Assembly (NCBI GenBank): GCA_947627785.1
Contig: CANQXC010000116.1
Location: forward strand, 1 to 8,860
Direction: 5' to 3'
Source of the DNA: an uncultured Clostridia bacterium
GTDB lineage: Bacteria > Bacillota > Clostridia > TANB77 > CAG-508
Length of the DNA stretch: 8,860 nt
This document shows positions 6,855 to 8,860 of the stretch, in pieces. A program made the position numbers and the translations under genes. The stretch's first letter is position 1, and the number at the start of each line of letters is the position of its first letter. The notes under the pieces were generated by a model that searched no databases, was not told where the DNA came from, and was given only the letters and a program-made list of their open reading frames with translations.

Positions 6855-6870
6855 TGTTTCACGTGAAACA
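6855..6870. promoter_or_regulatory. parS: parS centromere site 2
   Basis: This is a second exact copy of TGTTTCACGTGAAACA, 78 bp from the first start to start and 31 bp upstream of the parA -35 hexamer. ParB loaded here could spread across the parA promoter and repress its own operon; that regulatory effect is inferred. Confidence 0.96.
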
Positions 6871-6901
6871 CATTTTAAATTATAAAAAATATAAAAATTT
6901 A

Positions 6902-6930
6902 TTGACTTTTTTATAAAAAAATTATATTAT
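6902..6930 (+). promoter_or_regulatory. sigma-A-type promoter for parA-parB
   Basis: TTGACT (6902-6907) and TATTAT (6925-6930) are separated by the ideal 17 bp, giving a predicted start near 6937 and a short leader ending in the parA ribosome binding site. A TATATT preceded by TG at 6931-6939 is an alternative -10 but lacks a -35 at proper distance. The promoter lies just after the rsmG terminator, as expected for an independent operon. Confidence 0.7.
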
Positions 6931-6945
6931 TGTTATATTATTTTT

Positions 6946-6951
6946 AGGAGG
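6946..6951 (+). promoter_or_regulatory. parA ribosome binding site that decides the TTG start
   Basis: AGGAGG (extended to AGGAGGG by base 6952) directly abuts an ATG at 6953, leaving one base or none between them. The in-frame TTG at 6959 has 7 bases of spacing, which is normal. Translation therefore most likely begins at TTG 6959. Confidence 0.75.
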
Positions 6952-6958
6952 GATGAAA

Positions 6959-7726
6959 TTGAGTAAAGTTATTGCAATAGTTAATCAAAAAGGTGGAGTT
7001 GGTAAAACAACAACAGCAGTAAATTTAAGTACCGTTTTAGCACAAAAAGGAAAAAAAGTATTACTAATAGATGAAGATCCACAAGGAAATGCAACAAGTG
7101 GTCTAGGAATTGAAAAAAGTGCTGACAAATCAATATATGATGTACTTATAAATGAGACTACATTTGGAGAAGCTATTATGAGAACATCTGTAAAAAACTT
7201 ATATTTATGCCCTTCAAATATAAACTTAGCTGGAGCAGAGGTAGAACTAGTTAATATAGAATCACGAGAAACTAAGATGAAGGAAAAAATGGAAGAAATT
7301 CAAGATAAATTTCATTACATAATAATAGATTGCCCGCCATCTTTAGGACTACTTACTATTAATTCGTTAACAGCAGCAAATTCTATAATGATACCAATAC
7401 AATGTGAATATTATGCTCTAGAAGGAGTTGGACAACTAATGAATACGGTAAATTTAATAAAAAAACAACTAAACAAAGATTTATATATTGAAGGTGTTGT
7501 ACTTACTATGAATGACGCAAGAACTAATTTATCAAATCAGGTAGTTAGTGAGGTTAAAAAATATTTTAAAGACAATGTTTATAAAACAATAATACCAAGA
7601 AATGTAAAATTAAGTGAAGCACCAAGTTATGGAATGCCAATATCAGTATATGCACCACATTCTAAAGGATCAAAATGTTATGAAAAATTAGCAAATGAAT
7701 TAATGAAATCAAAAAAACACGCATAA
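6959..7726 (+). CDS. parA: chromosome-partitioning ATPase ParA (Soj)
   Basis: ParA is a DNA-binding ATPase of the MinD/ParA class. Its ATP dimer sits on the nucleoid, and ParB triggers hydrolysis, moving parS regions apart; Soj proteins also modulate DnaA. From TTG 6959 the protein has 255 residues and starts MSKVIAIVNQKGG, matching family starts and the 250-255 length of Soj. Motifs: deviant Walker A KGGVGKTT (11-18) with signature Lys11 and Lys16, the Walker A' segment DEDPQGN (38-44) with Asp40, Walker B IIIDCPP (121-127), and the DNA-binding region MNDARTNLS (184-192) with Arg188. It lacks an N-terminal helix-turn-helix, so it is the chromosomal rather than the long plasmid type. An upstream ATG at 6953 would add two residues but touches the ribosome binding site. 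parB follows 15 bp later. Confidence 0.96.
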   Translation: MSKVIAIVNQKGGVGKTTTAVNLSTVLAQKGKKVLLIDEDPQGNATSGLGIEKSADKSIYDVLINETTFGEAIMRTSVKNLYLCPSNINLAGAEVELVNIESRETKMKEKMEEIQDKFHYIIIDCPPSLGLLTINSLTAANSIMIPIQCEYYALEGVGQLMNTVNLIKKQLNKDLYIEGVVLTMNDARTNLSNQVVSEVKKYFKDNVYKTIIPRNVKLSEAPSYGMPISVYAPHSKGSKCYEKLANELMKSKKHA

Positions 7727-7741
7727 AAGGGGGAATAATTT

Positions 7742-8596
7742 ATGCCAGCTAAAACAGGTTTAGGAAAAGGACTGGATGCTCTATTTGCAAATAATATAGT
7801 AGAGATACCAGAAGAAAAGATTAAAGATGGGGAAAAGATAACAAATTTAAAACTTATAGATGTAGAACCAAACAAAAATCAACCAAGAATGAAATTTGAT
7901 GATGAAAGAATAGATGATTTAGCAAATTCTATAAAGGAATATGGAGTAATACAACCAATAATAGTAACAAAAGAAAAAAATTATTATCAAATTGTTGCAG
8001 GAGAGAGAAGATGGAGAGCAGCTAAAAAAGCTGGGCTAGGTGAAATTCCTGCCATTATAAGGGATTATTCAGAGCAGAAAAATAAAGAAGTTGCATTAAT
8101 TGAAAATATACAAAGAGAGGATTTAAATCCAGTAGAAAAAGCAAAGGCTTTAAAAGAGATTATAGAAAAATATAATATGACACAACAGGAATTAGCAGAT
8201 AAATTAGGAATAAGTAGAAGTGGTATTGCAAATACTATGAGAATACTAAACTTAGATCCTAGAGTTATTGATTTAGTAATGCAAGGAAAAATATCAGAAG
8301 GACATTGCAGAGGTTTATTAAGTATTGAGGAACCAGATAAACAATTTAAAGCAGCACAATATATTATTGAAACAGGTAATAGTGTAAGAAATATTGAAAA
8401 ACAATTAAAAACAAACAAGAAAATTAATGAAATGAAACAAAATAAATATGAACCAATATATAGAGAAATTGAAGATAAATTTAGAAATTTCTTTGGATCT
8501 CAAGTAAAATTAAATCCGAAAAAAAGGTCAGGAACAATTACAATACATTATAATTCAAAAGAAGAATTAAATAATATAATAGAAAAAATACAATAA
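7742..8596 (+). CDS. parB: chromosome-partitioning protein ParB (Spo0J), parS-binding CTPase
   Basis: ParB binds parS, closes into a CTP-dependent clamp, spreads along DNA, recruits SMC and stimulates ParA. The 284-residue protein has all three parts. The N-terminal peptide GLGKGLDALF (6-15) activates ParA ATPase. The ParB/Srx CTP-binding domain (about 35-130) carries PNKNQPR (43-49), the GERRWRA motif (87-93) and ENIQREDLNPVEKA (121-134). The helix-turn-helix parS reader is MTQQELADKLGISRSGIAN (146-164), followed by GHCRGLLS (187-194), a variant of the usual GHARALLS. The C-terminal dimerization/DNA-bridging domain spans about 236-284. ATG 7742 is 8 bases after AGGGGG (7728-7733). It is co-transcribed with parA. 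Two perfect parS sites upstream of parA supply its target. Confidence 0.97.
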   Translation: MPAKTGLGKGLDALFANNIVEIPEEKIKDGEKITNLKLIDVEPNKNQPRMKFDDERIDDLANSIKEYGVIQPIIVTKEKNYYQIVAGERRWRAAKKAGLGEIPAIIRDYSEQKNKEVALIENIQREDLNPVEKAKALKEIIEKYNMTQQELADKLGISRSGIANTMRILNLDPRVIDLVMQGKISEGHCRGLLSIEEPDKQFKAAQYIIETGNSVRNIEKQLKTNKKINEMKQNKYEPIYREIEDKFRNFFGSQVKLNPKKRSGTITIHYNSKEELNNIIEKIQ

Positions 8597-8614
8597 TTAT
8601 GTAAACAAAAAAAC

Positions 8615-8652
8615 ACCTACCCATAATCTTTGACATAAGATGGTGGGTGGGT
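8615..8652. other. G+C-rich hairpin after parB, possible terminator
   Basis: Arms 8615-8629 and 8638-8652 form a 15-position stem with 12 Watson-Crick pairs, two G-U pairs and one A-G mismatch, around an 8-base loop (TTGACATA). On the + strand no T-run follows. On the minus strand a seven-T run (complement of 8607-8613) follows almost directly, as in an intrinsic terminator, but both G-U pairs there become A-C mismatches. It may be a decayed bidirectional terminator or a structured 3' end of the parB message. Confidence 0.5.
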
Positions 8653-8659
8653 CCTTAGA

Positions 8660-8731
8660 ATAAAAGTTAATAAATATATAATAAATAAGCTAAATTGCAA
8701 TAAATATAATTGAATTTGCTGCAACTTTTAT
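8660..8731. repeat. nested A/T-rich inverted repeat upstream of the tRNA promoter
   Basis: Outer arms ATAAAAGTT (8660-8668) and AACTTTTAT (8723-8731) match over 9 bp. Inside, AGC-AAATT-CAAT (8688-8701, two single-base bulges) pairs with ATTGAATTTGCT (8709-8720) around a 7-base loop. Mostly A/T pairs make it weak; chance is possible. No open reading frame or known RNA motif was seen in this stretch (8597-8783). Confidence 0.3.
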
Positions 8732-8739
8732 AAAAAGTC

Positions 8740-8768
8740 TTGACATTTTAGAAATTGCGTGTTAAACT
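8740..8768 (+). promoter_or_regulatory. promoter for tRNA-Ser
   Basis: A perfect -35 TTGACA (8740-8745) is followed after 17 bp by TAAACT (8763-8768), which carries an upstream TG at 8760-8761, an extended -10. Predicted initiation near 8775 lies about 9 bases before the mature tRNA, leaving a short leader for RNase P. Confidence 0.7.
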
Positions 8769-8783
8769 AATATAGTCGTTGTT

Positions 8784-8860
8784 GGAGAGGTGGTCGAGTT
8801 GGTTTATGGCACCAGTCTTGAAAATTGGCGTGGGTTTATAGCCCACCGTGGGTTCGAATC
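8784..8860 (+). tRNA. tRNA-Ser(UGA), 3' end cut by the window edge
   Basis: The 5' acceptor strand is GGAGAGG (8784-8790). The anticodon stem CCAGT (8812-8816) pairs with ATTGG (8824-8828) around the loop CTTGAAA, giving anticodon TGA (8819-8821), which reads UCA and related UCN serine codons. A long class II variable arm with stem TGGGT/GCCCA (8831-8845) fits tRNA-Ser. The T-arm starts GTGGG and the loop is TTCGAAT (8853-8859). The sequence ends one base later, so the 3' T-stem, the 3' acceptor strand and any encoded CCA lie outside. Confidence 0.95.

Noticed and set aside
7678..7875. 65-codon minus-strand frame across the parA-parB junction
   Set aside because: It is antisense to both conserved genes and has no ribosome binding site or recognisable motif.
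8065..8418. 117-codon open frame on the minus strand
   Set aside because: It lies antisense within parB, across the CTPase-HTH coding region; no ribosome binding site or family similarity was recognised.
8638..8655. GGTGGGTGGGTCC as part of a T-box leader before a serine gene
   Set aside because: It does not match the conserved T-box bulge sequence, no specifier stem was seen, and it is followed by a tRNA gene rather than a synthetase.
8630..8661. TTGACA (8630-8635) with TAGAAT (8656-8661) as a promoter
   Set aside because: The spacer is 20 bp and the -35 is the loop of a hairpin. The tRNA already has a better promoter at 8740-8768.
1..8860. Alternative genetic code suggested by the absence of TGA stops and by A/T richness
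   Set aside because: Trp is encoded by TGG throughout and no in-frame TGA interrupts any gene. Ten genes with TAA or TAG stops is unsurprising at this base composition.

Overview
The window is a low-G+C Firmicutes chromosome segment, most likely from a member of the Clostridia. The supporting signs are very A/T-rich sequence in genes and spacers, strong AGGAGG-type ribosome binding sites, only TAA and TAG stops in the ten protein genes, TGG used for Trp (standard code), clostridial-looking protein sequences, and no noc gene between rsmG and parA. The species cannot be named from sequence alone. It carries the conserved gene block beside the replication origin. dnaA would be expected just to the left, but it is not in the window.

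Left part (1-2614): rpmH (ribosomal protein bL34), rnpA (RNase P protein), yidD and yidC (membrane protein insertion), and jag/khpB (KH-R3H RNA-binding protein), all on the + strand. rnpA-yidD-yidC are tightly packed: each upstream TAG stop lies inside the next gene's Shine-Dalgarno sequence. rpmH has no visible start site of transcription in the 36 bases present. A clear intrinsic terminator after jag (2591-2614) closes this group.

Middle part (2630-6852): mnmE and mnmG encode the two partners of the tRNA wobble-uridine modification complex, and rsmG encodes the 16S rRNA G527 methyltransferase. A TATAAT hexamer just downstream of the jag terminator may restart transcription for this group. 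A 12-bp hairpin after rsmG probably ends it.

Right part (6777-8596): the chromosome-partitioning operon parA-parB (soj-spo0J). Two perfect 16-bp parS sites flank the rsmG terminator, and a good sigma-A-type promoter precedes parA. ParB should load on these sites and, with the ParA ATPase, segregate the origin region. The spacing of the ribosome binding site indicates that parA starts at a TTG codon.

The last 264 bases hold no protein gene. They contain a G+C-rich hairpin, an A/T-rich inverted repeat, and an extended -10 promoter driving a tRNA-Ser(UGA) gene that is cut off by the window edge.

This is an ordinary, highly conserved housekeeping region. I found no mobile element, CRISPR array, defence system or other novel multi-gene system. 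The points worth a second look are local: the parS/terminator arrangement, two DnaA-box-like 9-mers inside mnmG, the hairpin after parB, and a few divergent residues in YidC and Jag.
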